DNA of 64,000 nucleotides from Lophium mytilinum (taxonomy: Eukaryota; Ascomycota; Dothideomycetes; Mytilinidiales; Mytilinidiaceae), in contig MU004184.1 in the NCBI GenBank assembly GCA_010093605.1, positions 887,897 through 951,896 of the forward strand, read 5' to 3'. Under the pieces are notes generated by a model. That model saw only the letters and a program-made list of their open reading frames with translations, ran no database searches and had not been told where the DNA came from. Position 1 is the first letter of the stretch; each line of letters opens with the position of its first letter. Shown piece by piece: positions 1 to 15,674 of this stretch. The translations under genes were made by a program, and so were the position numbers.

Positions 1-290
1 TGTTCTTCTGTTCTATTCGGGTCATTGGTTCGCGTAGTCCGAGCGAATGATCTGAGTTTTATTTTTGTCTTTAGTGATGCTTTTTTTGTGCTTCGGAAAG
101 AAAACTCCCCTAAGGTGATTGGCGCTTCGGGGCTTTTTGGGTGCATAGTAGGCATAGAAATTCCGTGGCCGGTTGGTACACGATGTGGCGAGGGAGAGCG
201 AATGATTATTTTGAAATCTTCGATAAGGTGCCTGTGACATGGTTCGATATGCTTGTGAGCACTGTGACCTAGTCTTGAACACCGTTTAGT

Positions 291-331
291 AGCTACAGTA
301 CTGAGCCATAAGTCTGGGCACACAGAATTAT
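291..331 (+). repeat. Dispersed degenerate repeat B, copy 1
   Basis: About 40 bp resembling 4167-4205: both contain 'tacagtact' followed by a 'gggcaca' core after a short variable spacer. The match is imperfect and was found by eye, so it may be a remnant of an old repeat. Confidence 0.35.
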
Positions 332-411
332 TATAGTTCGGCTCCAATCTTGCGCAACTAACAAGACTGAGAGGAGTATCCCGGCCATTCAATAGACAGT
401 GAGTCAAGCAG

Positions 412-527
412 CAGTCTGAGTTACACTACCTAGACCTTGACATTGCGTCTAGATGTTTCAAAGCGTAGGGAGGTACCCCAAGCAGTGGTAAATGGGTGGA
501 CATAGACTTATGGCCTGTGACTGTATT
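412..527 (+). repeat. Dispersed degenerate repeat A, copy 1
   Basis: This segment aligns along its length with 34109-34230. An exact 17-base match, 'ggtaccccaagcagtgg', lies at 472-488 and 34176-34192. It is followed in both copies by 'agactt.tggcctgt.actgta' with single-base differences. Several differences are C/T or G/A. No coding capacity is seen; it is probably a decayed repeat element. Confidence 0.55.
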
Positions 528-929
528 GACACCAGGGATATGCGCCTCTTGTAGCCTTAGGGTAGAAAATTGGTTTCACAGTTACTTTGCACTTGCTCAG
601 TAGCTGCTATCTATAGGTGTCTCTTATTACATTAAACGATTGCACGCACCTGCAAGAAAAGCGCGATGCCAAAACTTTGAACACACTCACTCACTACTGT
701 TTGAGGTGCTTAAGCATATTGTACGTATTTCATTTCGATGTAAACTCAGCGAGAGCTTGAATGGAGAGTTGCAAACATCCGGGGCGATCTCAAGCTTCTA
801 TAACTCTATGTCTATAATTACCCATACATCATCTAAATCTAATCTTTCTCTAAACGCCAGTCTACCGCCCCGCCCTCCTCTACCCCAGCATAACATCTCA
901 TCTAACCTCCCACCCCCTCACGCCGCTTC

Positions 930-2093
930 TTAAACTGGTTCTTCGTCCACAGTCTCTTCCGGAAAATCGGTCTTCCGCACGCCGAATACTCCCTTCTCAC
1001 TCTTCCCCATCCCACCCCCCTTCTCCTCCGTCTCTTTCCACTCCTTCAGCCTGAATAGCCCCTCTCCATCTAACCCTAGCCCTTTCTCCTTCTCCATCGC
1101 CTCCTCATCGAACTCGAAGATCCGGAAATCGGCATTCGCGTAACGACGTCCGCTCACAGCTGTCCTTAGGAATCCGCTATGGCTGACCACTGCAATGACT
1201 TTCTCTTTGCGGCTGTAGAGTGCTTTTAGGCATGCCTGACCACGAGCTAGGACGGCGAGGCGGGTGAAGGCGTAGGGGTTTGAAGAGGGGGTGGTCTTGT
1301 GAGGGTAGAGAGGGTCGACGGTAGATAGGGTGGTGGCAAATCTGGGGAAGCGGTCGGCGACGGCTTTGAGGGGAGAGCCGGTGTCGCAGGGTTTGTCGGA
1401 GTTCTCTGGGGAGTGGTCAGTGGGTTGTTCGTAGAGAGTTCGAGACAATGTTGAGAGGGTCGTGCGATGAGAAACGTAGACTGTAGGATGCAAAGATGGG
1501 GGTTTTCGGATTATTAGGGAAAGTGTACAAGAAAAGGCTTTGAAAGGAGCTTCTGAAAGTGTGGAGACGGAAGTGTAGACTTGGGATCGTTGGGAAAAGA
1601 TCTGACACTAGAAATGCAGTCATAGGCAACGCCTTCCTTAACATAAGGCATGAAGCGGAAGAGGTTCTTATAGCATTCCTTTTAGACCAAGAAAATGGGA
1701 ATAAATAGACTCGAAGAAACTCAAAGGAACCCTACGCTTTGTACCATGGTTGTAAGAAAAAGCTAATCTTACCTTGCCACCCCGCGTCCGCAATAACCTC
1801 GACGCCCCTCTCAATCAACCAACCCAACCCGATGTCCATCGTCTGCAGTGTCCTCACCATCGGACTTACAACAATGAGCTCGACGTCACTCGCTACTGGT
1901 ACCTTCTTGATCACATCTCTCAGCTCTTCGGACTGCTTTAGACCGAGCTCGGTAAGTTCGGGGTCGGGAAGCGACCAGTTCTGGGAGGCCTTGCCATTGT
2001 CAGTTCTTAATCGGGGGAGAGGGAGCCTTGAAGGTTTTGGGTTACATTATGAAGCGCTTCAGCATGGCGGATGAGGATGATGGTTGGTGGCAT
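930..2093 (-). CDS. Histidine phosphatase (phosphoglycerate mutase-like) family protein
   Basis: Spliced model of three exons: 2093-2046, 1989-1773 and 1405-930, giving about 246 residues. The protein starts MPPTIILIRHAEALHN, which contains the RHA variant of the RHG phosphohistidine motif. It continues with PDPELTELG and SPMVRTLQT, and later ENSDKPCDTGSP and the second histidine motif VVSHSGFLR. These are the standard landmarks of fungal cytosolic members of this superfamily, which hydrolyse phosphate esters through a phosphohistidine intermediate; the substrate cannot be told. The first intron (2045-1990) has a CTGAC branch site. The second would be 367 nt, long for this genome. An alternative acceptor at 1485/1484 also keeps frame but adds unconserved residues. 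The gene is divergent from the F-box gene at 2206. Confidence 0.75.
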
Positions 2094-2205
2094 CCTTTAT
2101 GTCTGAAGTTCGGGGATCGTGAGTTTGCAAGCGATGGCGCAGTTAAGGAGTCACGACCTTCCTCGCCAAAGCACGTTGCGTTTCTCACCTCCAAACACAG
2201 CAGCA

Positions 2206-3642
2206 ATGACCGGAATACCAGATCTTGCCACCGAAATCCTCGACCTCATTTTCTCATTTCTCACATCTAAATCAGACATCCTCAATACTGCGCTCGTGTG
2301 CAAGCAGTTTCGAGACAGCGCGGAGCCGTTGTTTTACCACGATTATGTGCACGATGGCTCTGACAAGGAAAAAGCGGGCTCTCTCACACCTTTCATTCGG
2401 CAAATCATCAAGCATCCCGATCTAGCTGCCCGTGTGAAGCACGTGACCCTTCACAGTTGGACATACGGCATAGCGGAAGATCAACAAGTCATCTCAGACG
2501 AAGACTTGAGCGCCTTTGTGGGGGCTGCACGGGAAGCAAATATCCTCGACCCCACCAAAGAGGTCCACCAATTGATCACGGATGCTGGCATCACAAATCT
2601 GATTGATCCAGACGATGTTGACTGGGAGGACTCCCCGGAGCCTCCTGAAGCTCACGGGGATACGATAAGTGGCCATGACGATGCAGAATGGATCCAACAG
2701 ATGCAGCTAGGAATCGAAGAACCCCGAATCATATTATTATTAGCCATACTCCCAGGAATCAAGAGCCTGTCATTTACGAGACTCCCGCGACAGGGAAATC
2801 TCTCCTGGTCCCAGCTGAGACGGGTGCCTCATGGTTTCCGTAATCTGCAAGACATACATTGCACAGCGGAGAATTTTGGATATGGTGCCACACTCTCATG
2901 TATTGGGCACTTGCTGGGAGCGCCTTCACTCAAAAGGTTGTTCATATCGGACGGTGGTCGCACTAGGAGAGATGTTTTGAGCCAAGAACCGACCCCCCTT
3001 GATTTGACACATCTTCCAATCAAAGTTGCGACTTTTGAGCACACGACAGCCGATTTTCGAGTACTCTCACAATTTATTCTTAAGTGTACCAAATTGGAAT
3101 ACCTCGCCTTTACAGTCACGAACCCGTTTTTTCGGGTTCAACAGATCGATACTCCCCAACTCAAAAACATCATTGATACTCAGAGCAATTCCTTGAAAGA
3201 CCTCCGCCTGAGCCTGGATTTGTCAAGAGGCGAACTCGAGCTCGAGCATACTAGACTCGGGTCATTGACTCATTTCAAGAACCTCGTTTTTCTCGAGGCT
3301 GAACAGTTCCTGCTTCTAGGACGGCCTCGGCAAGTTCCACAGTACAAGCTGAAAGACATTCTACCTTCCTCGCTGAAAGGGCTCAGTATTGGAGGGGCCG
3401 ACGATAATATCACACCTCATCTTTTGGAACTGGCGTCAGTTTGTAGCACGGACTTTGCAAGCCTTGAGTTACTTTGTGTCAGCTTCGCAAGCAACCCTAC
3501 TAGAGCAAAGCCCAACCTATCCGTGCCCCTCGGATTTGAAGCGTCAAGCGTGAAGGTGATCTTGGAAACGAATCGGCGATGGCCACGTGATCGTCATCCT
3601 GGCCTGGAAGATTGGTTGAGCAAAACGATGCCAGAACTGTAG
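2206..3642 (+). CDS. F-box domain protein
   Basis: Single-exon frame of 478 residues from ATG 2206. An in-frame ATG at 2134 is possible, but the F-box begins immediately after 2206. Residues about 3-45 (IPDLATEILDLIFSFL, then ALVCKQFRDSAEPLFY) form a classical F-box, the Skp1-binding module of SCF ubiquitin ligases. The remainder shows irregular leucine-rich stretches such as LKSLSFTRLPR, typical of fungal F-box proteins of unknown target. It is expected to act as a substrate adaptor, but no substrate can be inferred. The start lies 112 bp from the divergent phosphatase start, so the two probably share a promoter region. Confidence 0.8.
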   Translation: MTGIPDLATEILDLIFSFLTSKSDILNTALVCKQFRDSAEPLFYHDYVHDGSDKEKAGSLTPFIRQIIKHPDLAARVKHVTLHSWTYGIAEDQQVISDEDLSAFVGAAREANILDPTKEVHQLITDAGITNLIDPDDVDWEDSPEPPEAHGDTISGHDDAEWIQQMQLGIEEPRIILLLAILPGIKSLSFTRLPRQGNLSWSQLRRVPHGFRNLQDIHCTAENFGYGATLSCIGHLLGAPSLKRLFISDGGRTRRDVLSQEPTPLDLTHLPIKVATFEHTTADFRVLSQFILKCTKLEYLAFTVTNPFFRVQQIDTPQLKNIIDTQSNSLKDLRLSLDLSRGELELEHTRLGSLTHFKNLVFLEAEQFLLLGRPRQVPQYKLKDILPSSLKGLSIGGADDNITPHLLELASVCSTDFASLELLCVSFASNPTRAKPNLSVPLGFEASSVKVILETNRRWPRDRHPGLEDWLSKTMPEL

Positions 3643-4166
3643 TCACGCATGACGGACATGAAAAGGGTGCACACCCAGCAAGTGACAATAGAAAATGACA
3701 GTCCACAAATCCGGGAGGTATACCCGCTTTTTCCATGCTTGTGCAACCTTGTTATGCACCGCTTGAGGTCCTCCAATATGCTATTGCTACTCCTGAAATA
3801 CCAGTTTTGGCAGGCCTGACAGCTCTCCGGATCACGTCAGATGGTGTTGAGCTGCTACAGTGTGCCACCTTTACCCTGCCTACCGTGACCACTTTAGCTC
3901 CATGTAGCACTTTTCTCAAAAATCACAGCGCTTACTATACATGTATCTCCCGGGACTGGATAGAAGCTAAGAGAGTTGCTAGCTAAGGGACATACTACTG
4001 GCCTGTAGAATTCCTTGATTGCGAGCTTCAATCAATGTTAGGATGAAAGGCTGTTGTAACTCAAAGTAGCTAGGGAATCACAGTTCTTGTAACCTTAGGT
4101 CCCTACAATCCGAAGCTTAGTCTATAGCGATGATCGCTCTGGCTTCGTGCCCACTTGGTTTTTACT

Positions 4167-4205
4167 AGTACAGTACTAGGACACAAATTTGGGCACATAG
4201 ATATG
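4167..4205 (+). repeat. Dispersed degenerate repeat B, copy 2
   Basis: Resembles 291-331: a shared 'tacagtact' and 'gggcaca' arrangement with a similar spacer. Weak, noticed by eye only. Confidence 0.35.
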
Positions 4206-4245
4206 AGATCCCTGGCTTCTGATCTTGATCGCTCAATACCACCGT

Positions 4246-4274
4246 GGGGGGGGGGGGGGGGGGGGGGGGGGGGG
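4246..4274 (+). repeat. 29-base G homopolymer
   Basis: An uninterrupted run of 29 G, preceded by 'accgt' and followed by 'taggac'. Such runs are rare, prone to slippage and able to form G-quadruplex structures. The exact length may be a sequencing or assembly estimate. Confidence 0.95.
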
Positions 4275-4685
4275 TAGGACTGGATGAATGTTTAATGGTG
4301 AAGAAAAACGAGAGAGGCATCACGGCAGAGCTTCTCACCTCCGTGTGGGGAGTGACGTTTTCGTAGACTGTGGAAGGGAGCGTGATCTTTGAGCACAACA
4401 GCACAGATACGAACATGAGCGTTGAAGAACGACCTAATGCAGCCAAATGACTTTGATAGTACGTATCCAGAGGCTGTTACCTAGAATCGTGAGTCTTCGA
4501 GGTCGGATCAATCCCGCGGCGAAATAGGGCCTTGGCATTTCAGGCGGACTCGCCCCAAGGCACCACCGCGCAGAGCTTCAACCAACATCACCCGCGTCCT
4601 GCCCTTCGAACCTTTCCTCCTTCGTCTCCTCCATGGCTGTGCCGACTCCACGCAGTGAATAACAGAAAGGCAGCACCGACTCGCC

Positions 4686-6992
<2,307 letters not shown>

Positions 6993-7541
6993 GAAGCTCT
7001 CGTAGAGAACGGCTTGTGACTGGCGAACAGGACTTTAGTGGGTCTCTTATGTACTTAGCCAGACGGTCCAGGCTGGCAAGCTGGGCAAGGGACACAAGGC
7101 GTGAGGGCTTTCGTAAAGAGCGACTTGTGACTGGCGACTGGCGCTGGTATGGGATCTTTTTGGCGGGGCGTCGGGTGTAGCTACTACGGGCAATTGCGGG
7201 CGGTCCTATAGGAGCAGTGGCAGTGCAAATGTAGCGACATATCAGCGTATTTCAGCGGTGTGAGTGCTAGGAAGTCCGGCGGTGGTGGTGAATGGCGTGA
7301 GTATTGGCAGCCGGGAGTCGGCTGTCCGAGAGACGTTTGGGTGGGACAGCGCCGAGAGCAAAGCTGACGAGTCGCGCGAGCTAGCCAGGGGCAACCGTGC
7401 GTCTCAACTTTAATCGTGCCGCTGCCTGCAGGGGCCTAGTAGTAACCAAATTATTGTTCACCGAGATCTGTACAAAACCCTCATCCTTCCCGGCACCTTT
7501 CAAGCCGCACCCTCCTGCTCTTACTCTCTGTCGCCTCTGCT
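6993..7541. other. Intergenic region between kinase and CYP51
   Basis: Contains the second copy of the kinase 3' end (7059-7138) and then the presumed CYP51 promoter and leader. A pyrimidine-rich stretch lies just before the CYP51 ATG at 7542. No further gene is seen. Confidence 0.6.
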
Positions 7542-9259
<1,718 letters not shown>

Positions 9260-9812
9260 TAATATCTAATGGTTTGCTGGATCGGGGCGTTGGCATAGGT
9301 AGACGATGCCATGCGAAGGGCATGTAGATACGTGGGTTAAAAAGACTTAATAATACTGAATCATTCTCAAGACTTACGTTCGTTCGAAATCTCACCTTCC
9401 AGAATCTGGAAACAGTGGGATACGGACAGACACTACGGCATACTCAAGCTGAGTACGGGACTATGACGACGTCTCGTATTGATAGGGCGCCACACTGAAT
9501 CTTCTTACCTGACTGTGGTTGAATAGGCTCCTTCACCTGACTGTTGTGCGACACATCCACGGTCCAGAACATATCTTATATGAAATGACAAAACATGGAC
9601 ATTCTCGAAGATCCCGTCCTACATTTCAATCGGCGTCTCACCCTATAAGGTGCCTCGAAACAAAGCCTCCGTCTTGCCAAGCATATGGCGTTCTTCATTT
9701 CGTATTCGACAACCACCAACCGTCATTAGAACAAGTCAACCCCTCTTCTACTAACGCCCATCCAGCCTTTCCTACCACCTTCACAATAACACACATACAC
9801 ATAAGCAGCAAC
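9260..9812. other. Intergenic region
   Basis: No gene is supported. The frame open upstream of the membrane-protein gene from 9519 lacks features and probably covers its 5' leader. Confidence 0.5.
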
Positions 9813-10685
9813 ATGGCAGCCAACTCCACCATCTGCCACAACCTAAACCGCATCCCGCACACAAACCCCGAAAGCAGCATCTTCGGCTTCGCCGTCCCCT
9901 GGGCTATCGCCTTCTTCTTCGCCGCCGCCGCCATCAGCTCCGCATCGGACGCCGCCTACCTCGCCAACGATGAAGCCGCAGCGACATCCTCGGCGACTGA
10001 TAGCATCCCCGACGACGCGCCCTCTGATAGCATCCCCAACGACACGCTCTCTACTAAAGAACTCAAGCAGCCTATCCCCTCGAGCAAAGCCAAAAGCAGC
10101 GCCCTCATCTCAACAACGATATGCCTCCTCGTCGCCTCCCCCGCCTTCGCGAACCAGATCCTCGGCCTGCTGGAACTCGATTACTGCCGACCGCCCGCGG
10201 CGCAGGAGCACTGGTGGCTCACGTTCGTCCCTGGCGCGGGGAATCCGTGGGGCGCGACGTTCTTTTACCTCGGGACACCGCTCTTCGTTGCCGCTGTCGC
10301 GTGGCTGAAAACGGTAGTCAATGTTGTGGCGGGGAGGCGGGGGGTGTATTATGATGATGGGCGGTGGCATCATCACCTTGGGCTACATGTCGCGAAGGGC
10401 GCGGTCGTTGCGCCGTTTGTGGTGGTGGTGTTGGTAGTTTATGCGGTGGGGTTGCTGGTGGTGGGGACGGGATTGAAAGGGGTGGGGAGGAGGTGTCGTA
10501 GCGTAGTAAGATTTGTATGGTGCATGATTACGGATGTGCAAGAGATGGCGAGGTGGATAAGGGGTAGGTTGGGGATGGATAGGGAGAGGGGTGGGGAGGA
10601 GAGGGCGCTTTTGGGGGTTGGGGAGGATGGAGGGATGGCTTCTGAGGAGACAGGCAACGGAATGGTGATGGATACGGTTAAGTGA
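9813..10685 (+). CDS. Predicted multi-span membrane protein, unknown function
   Basis: Single exon, 290 residues from ATG 9813 in the context gcaacATGG; the open frame extends upstream, but the leader is feature-poor. About four hydrophobic segments are visible: FAVPWAIAFFFAAAAIS, ISTTICLLVASPAFA, ATFFYLGTPLFVAAVAW and APFVVVVLVVYAVGLLVV. Between the first two is a polar Ser/Asp/Pro loop containing a duplicated 9-residue unit (DSIPDDAPS/DSIPNDTLS). The C-terminus is Gly/Glu-rich and polar. The hydrophobic pattern supports an integral membrane protein. I recognise no family and infer no function. Confidence 0.65.
   Translation: MAANSTICHNLNRIPHTNPESSIFGFAVPWAIAFFFAAAAISSASDAAYLANDEAAATSSATDSIPDDAPSDSIPNDTLSTKELKQPIPSSKAKSSALISTTICLLVASPAFANQILGLLELDYCRPPAAQEHWWLTFVPGAGNPWGATFFYLGTPLFVAAVAWLKTVVNVVAGRRGVYYDDGRWHHHLGLHVAKGAVVAPFVVVVLVVYAVGLLVVGTGLKGVGRRCRSVVRFVWCMITDVQEMARWIRGRLGMDRERGGEERALLGVGEDGGMASEETGNGMVMDTVK
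9998..10051 (+). repeat. 27-bp tandem duplication within a gene
   Basis: Two adjacent 27-bp units beginning tgatagcatcccc (9998-10024 and 10025-10051) differ at a few positions. They encode the repeated DSIPxDxxS segment of the membrane protein. Confidence 0.85.
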
Positions 10686-11743
10686 TGTTTAGGGCGTTCA
10701 GTTTAGGTTGAGATATACTGTTTCAAGTCATGTCACGCCTGGTGATTGTGATCTGAAACCTTTCGGCACTATCATACTTCAAGTTCAGTACAGAAGGCAC
10801 AATAGCACAAAGGTACATAGGGTATGAGCATCCCATCATGTGTTGTGTGATACTGCAATACCTCGTTTCGTAAGATCACGTCAAATGCTATGCTCCCTGT
10901 GACACCCTCATACTGCAGAATCCGCCCGGATCAAACCGAACCCATGGAGCCGGTCAGCGGGCAAACATTTAGATTGATAGCTAGTTTCAAGGCTCGTCGG
11001 GAAGCTGCTCCGCTTTTCCAGGTCCTCCACGTGTGCTGGAATAAAGCATGGGACACCCCTTCAGCTCGGGCAGCAAGCGGGGATCAAAGCCGGACCGAAT
11101 CATCGCTCGTTCCTGAATGCGTTGCGAGAGCATGGCGACGCCAGTGTTTGCCAGGAATTTCCAGCACATTCGTCAGTGTGACGCGATCGGTATCAAATGC
11201 CTTGCCGTTTTGGGTGGAAGGCGCATTCAGACTGTTCTGGAGGGTTCGTCGAGGCTCAGCGGTGGTACAACCTATATACTGTGTCCTCTCAGGTACTGTG
11301 CGAGTGTGAGGCTGTGTTGGAGTCTTAAAGGATGTGTTTAGCGGCACAGCGGAAGAAGCACGAGTCTAGGCGTCTGAAACACCTGAAACTGAGATCCGCG
11401 GGCCGACGTCATCGCTAAGAATAATAGAACGTTGCATGACAGGAGCGGTGCGGCGACGGATCCACGGTTACTACTGCTAGGTCCTTCCAAAACCCCGGAA
11501 ATCAGGGAATAGAACACGCAAGGCTGATTGTTTGCTGTCGACCTCCACCCCAACGCCAAGCGCGGGATTTTGGTGTAAGGTGATATCCCTCCATCGCTCT
11601 CCCAGCGACCCAACTCTTCTTGCTCAGCACAACTTTTACACCCGGCTCCTACAGCAAAACTCGTACGGTTCTGCTTCTTTCATTGTTCGCAAGACGCGTC
11701 CACAACTACAGCTTCTCGCCGGGTGCCTCTGCCCCTCAACACC
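10686..11743. other. Intergenic region upstream of the trehalose gene
   Basis: No supported gene; several overlapping frames on both strands are short and featureless. It presumably holds the promoter and 5' leader of the Tps3-like gene starting at 11744. Confidence 0.55.
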
Positions 11744-14720
11744 ATGACGACCTTCGTAGTCTCACTGTGAGTCCCTCTAATTTATGCTTTCCTCACTCCG
11801 CCGAATATCACGCCCCAGTCAAAGTGTACTCTGGACTAATGACCTCTCTATACAGCTTCCTGCCTTACACTGTCGACTTCCACGATCTTCCCACGCCGAA
11901 ACGCCAATTAAGCCCGCCCGTCCGGCCTCTTACTTCCTCGGCTCGCAAAGAACCCAAGATCGAATTGCCCGAGAAGAAGGCCAGCCTTTTCTCCGTGCCC
12001 ACACCTCCAAAAACACCCGCCGCCGCGGACTATGCCGAGTTCTTCAGCCAATTGCAGCCCAGCGCCGCCACTCATTTCCCCAAGCCTCACGACCCTCGTT
12101 CCTTAGTTCGAAGCGATTCACACATACCAGAATGGGGCGGCACTCTGTTCTTTAATCAACCGCGCTCGCAAGCGGTCCCCGCGCCACCTGATACCATCTT
12201 GGAATATGCAAAGGCGCAGGAGCGAGCCAAGGCAGTAAAGACCCGTCCTGCTGGTCGATCTCCCAACCCGAGCGCAAGGCATCATTCAAAATCGAGAGAC
12301 CGCAGCAAGGACAAGGGCGCATGGGACTCTCAATGGACAGTGGAGCCTGCTGTTCAAGGCAACGGAGGCCTGGCCAACGCAATCAGGGCTGCAATCGATG
12401 CTGGCAGCATTGGCGACGTTAATTGGGTTGGCTTAATAGGCTTCCCTACCGATTCACTGGGCGATGAAATCAAGGACGAGATCCACGAGAGACTGGAGTC
12501 AGACCTCGACTCGTTGACGGTGTTCGTCAGCGATACCGATTTGGACGGTCACTATGCCCACTTTTGCAAGACTATCCTCTGGCCAGTCTTCAACTATCAG
12601 ATTCCTGACCACCCCAAGAGCAAGGCCTACGAGGACCATTCCTGGGTCTTCTACGTCCACCTGAACCAAGCCTTCGCCGACAAGGTGATAAAAAGCTACA
12701 AGCGGGGAGACATCATTTGGGTTCACGACTACCATCTCCTTCTCGTCCCTGCAATGATCAGGAAGAAGCTCCCTGATGCGCAAATTGGCTTCTTCTTGCA
12801 TACTGCGTTCCCTTCTTCGGAAGTTTTTAGGTGCCTGGCTACCCGGAAGGAGCTTCTTGAGGGAATGCTGGGTGCCAATCTGGTCGCTTTCCAGACTCGA
12901 GAATAGTAAGAATGATCTGTTCGTCGGTTTTTGGATACCAAGGCTAACTAGTAATAGCGCCCACCATTTTCTTCAAACATGCTCTCGTCTTCTGACCGTT
13001 GAAGCTACGGAAGACGGTGTTCAGCTGGAACACCACTTTGTGAACGTCGCGTCTTTCCCCATTGGTATCGACCCGAAAGGACTAAGCCTCGCACGAGAAG
13101 ACGAGGAGGTTATGGACTGGATAAAGGTCATGCAGGAGCGATATCACGACAAGTTTCTGATTGTAGCCCGTGATAAGCTCGACAACATTCGAGGAGTACG
13201 GCAGAAGCTCTTAGCGTTTGAACTATTCCTCAACAAATATCCCGAATGGAGAGAAAAGGTATGTGCCACTACACTTCGTTTAGGGTGCGCATGACTGATG
13301 AAACAGGTGGTGCTCATTCAAGTTGCAACATCGACTACTGAGAATTCCGAGCTCGCTGCTACAGTGTCCGAGATCGTCACCCGGATTGAGTCTGTCCATT
13401 CCACGTTAGCTCACCAGCCACTGGTCTTCTTGATGCAAGATATTCCGTTCTCGCAGTATCTTGCGTTGCTCTCAGTCGCCGACGTTCTTATGGTAACGAG
13501 CCTTCGAGAAGGCATGAATCTCACTTGTCACGAATACGTCTATTGTCAGGATGGGAAACAAAGCGACAAGAAGCATGGGCCTATCATCCTAAGTGAATTC
13601 ACTGGGAGTGCTGCTGTCTTCGAGGGCAACGAATTATCAATCAATCCTTGGGACTACCAAAAGTGCGCCGAGGCCATCAAGCTCGCCTTGGAAATGGAGC
13701 CTGCGGAGAAGGACCGGCGATACAACAAAATTCGCGATATCGTTATGCATCATACGGGAGCATATTGGGTCGCCAATCTGACGAAAGAACTTGCCAAGGT
13801 TCACGATGAGCATTTCCGAAATGATACAATGTCCATTCCTCGCCTTTCTGCCATAAACCTGGGCGAACGGTACAAAAAGTCTGACAAGAGATTATTCCTG
13901 CTCGATTATGAAGGAACACTGGCATCCTATGGATCGGTCACCAACATTGTTCTCTCAAGCCCCCAGCGAGTCATTGAGGCACTCAACGATTTGATCTCGG
14001 ACGATAGAAACATAGTCTACGTCATGAGCAGTCGTACTATCGAAGAGCTGCAACTCATCTTCGATCGGGTTCCTGGGCTAGGACTCATCGCAGAAAATGG
14101 ATGCTTCGTCCGGGAATATGGTGGACCAGACGAGTGGATCGAGTTTTCCGATGGAGAAGTAACTAAGAAATGGAAAGAGTCCGTGTTGGGTATTCTCAAG
14201 TACTATGAAGAACGTGTCGAAGGCAGTTGGATTGAGGAACGACGATGCTCGCTGATCTTTCACTACGAGAAAGCCGACGAGTACGACGCTGCAAATCGGC
14301 AAGCGGGCGATTGTGCAAATCACATCAACGACGCTTGCGAGAGCCAGCGCGTGCGAGCCATTCCCACGAAAGATACCGTCTGTGTCGAGCCAATGGATTG
14401 GGACAAGAGCACCGCGGCTACTCATATCCTCAACAACCTTCGACAGCACGGACTTCCTGATTTCTTGATGGTAGCAGGCAATGACCGAGACGATGAGATT
14501 CTCTTCCGCTGGGCCAATGAGATTGACGAAAGCAAGACTATTCCGAACGTCACCACGGTCAGCGTTGGAAACAGAAACACAGTGGCAAAGGCGACTTTGA
14601 CGCAAGGCACTACTGGTGAGTATTCTTCGACTGCTGCTATCTTGCCCACTCTCTATGTGCTAGCTAACGAAATATCCAGGTCTTCTTTCAGCTTTAGGCC
14701 GACTCTCGAAACTTGGCTAG
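11744..14720 (+). CDS. TPS3: Trehalose synthase complex regulatory subunit (Tps3/Tsl1-like)
   Basis: Five exons: 11744-11766, 11856-12905, 12958-13258, 13307-14615 and 14680-14720, giving 907 residues. The 23-nt first exon encodes MTTFVVSL and joins to FLPYTVDF, a start I recall for this family. The middle region is a GT20 glucosyltransferase-like domain with WVHDYHLLLVPAMIR, FFLHTAFPSSEVFR, FPIGIDPKG and SLREGMNLTCHEYVYCQ. The C-terminal third is a HAD-type trehalose phosphatase-like domain. Its nucleophile motif reads LLDYEGTLA (Asp658, Glu660) where active phosphatases have DxDGT. Together with the long N-terminal extension, this points to the regulatory Tps3/Tsl1 class, not catalytic Tps1 or Tps2. 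The role is assembly and control of trehalose synthesis during stress. Confidence 0.9.
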
Positions 14721-15674
14721 GATGAACACGGACTCCGACGGGATTTGGCCCATCTCCCAACTCCCCCTAGAGCTTCTTTCCCTCAAAATTGCTATGAATC
14801 GTTCTGAATTCTCACCCTATACCCCTTTGTATCAAAACCCCCTGTTTCATTAAGTAACATTACTACGAATGAGACGGATCACAGACAGCGCTTAGCGACA
14901 GCAATGGCGTAAACAGGATGTACATGAAGTGTAACACAAGCCACGAAATCCATAGAACTATCCAACCTGTCTTCCGTGCATCAATCTGCCAAAAAACTGC
15001 CATCGCAATGGTTCTTTATGAGTGCTTAATTGCCGATAGTACGTATGTTCGGGGGACAAAGGGTGGAGTCAGAATGCGTTTATGTTCCAGGCCTGCTCTG
15101 TGTCAAAACAGATCTATCTAGTGTAGCACAAATAACCAAGCACACGACATTAGAGGGCTTTGACGGTCTTCATCTTAAAGCCATCCTTTCTACCCTCTCA
15201 TGACTCACCTCCTGGCAGGCTCTACACAACGAGAACGCAAGCAAGTATGAAACTCCAAAGTCGTACAATTGTGCCTCAGCCCTAGAAAAGCATTCAGCTC
15301 TCAACAGGACAAGTTCCCCACCCGCAATCTCCACACCTCAAGCATAGCCAACAGCGGGGCCGAGCCGGAGTTCTCGCGCGATGTTACACCGTGTCCGAAA
15401 GGCACATGGAGGGCTGCGTGTAGCATGATGCAAGGCACCGGACAGCTGCTGACTTAACATACGAACCCCTCCTACTCTATCCATTGGAGGAAAAAAATCT
15501 CCCCAGCCAGCTGCGGGGGAACACCCTATTAAGGCAACGAGATCGGAGAGCGAATTTCGTGCCGACGTTGGCGTCGTCGAGGTAGAGGTTTAAAAGGTCG
15601 GTGGTTCCCCGAGTTGCCAAACGCCCTTCCCGCTGCACGCCGTCGATCCCCCGCAATTTCGGCAACTCTTCCCC
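14721..15674. other. Intergenic region
   Basis: No gene supported. It holds the 3' flank of the trehalose gene and the upstream region of the GH79 gene. A 'tttaaaag' TATA-like stretch lies about 80 bp before the GH79 ATG. Confidence 0.5.

Larger units (their letters stand above)
1..929. other. Gene-free segment with degenerate repeats
   Basis: No convincing coding exon is seen. The short open frames here lack good start codons and family resemblance. The segment holds two short degenerate sequences that recur elsewhere in the window (291-331 and 412-527). The rest looks like unstructured intergenic DNA. Confidence 0.6.
3643..4685. other. Gene-free segment with poly-G tract
   Basis: No supported gene. 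It contains a possible degenerate repeat copy (4167-4205), the 29-G homopolymer (4246-4274) and the promoter side of the CHK2-type kinase. An 83-codon frame at 3735-3986 has no recognisable features. Confidence 0.6.

Noticed and set aside
180-260. Possible tRNA (GGTTCGA-like TpsiC arm near 240)
   Set aside because: No acceptor-stem pairing or anticodon arm could be drawn around it.
1485-1644. Extra coding exon of the phosphatase within its long second intron
   Set aside because: Conserved family sequence joins directly from GWQ to ENSDKP, so nothing is needed between; kept only as an alternative acceptor.
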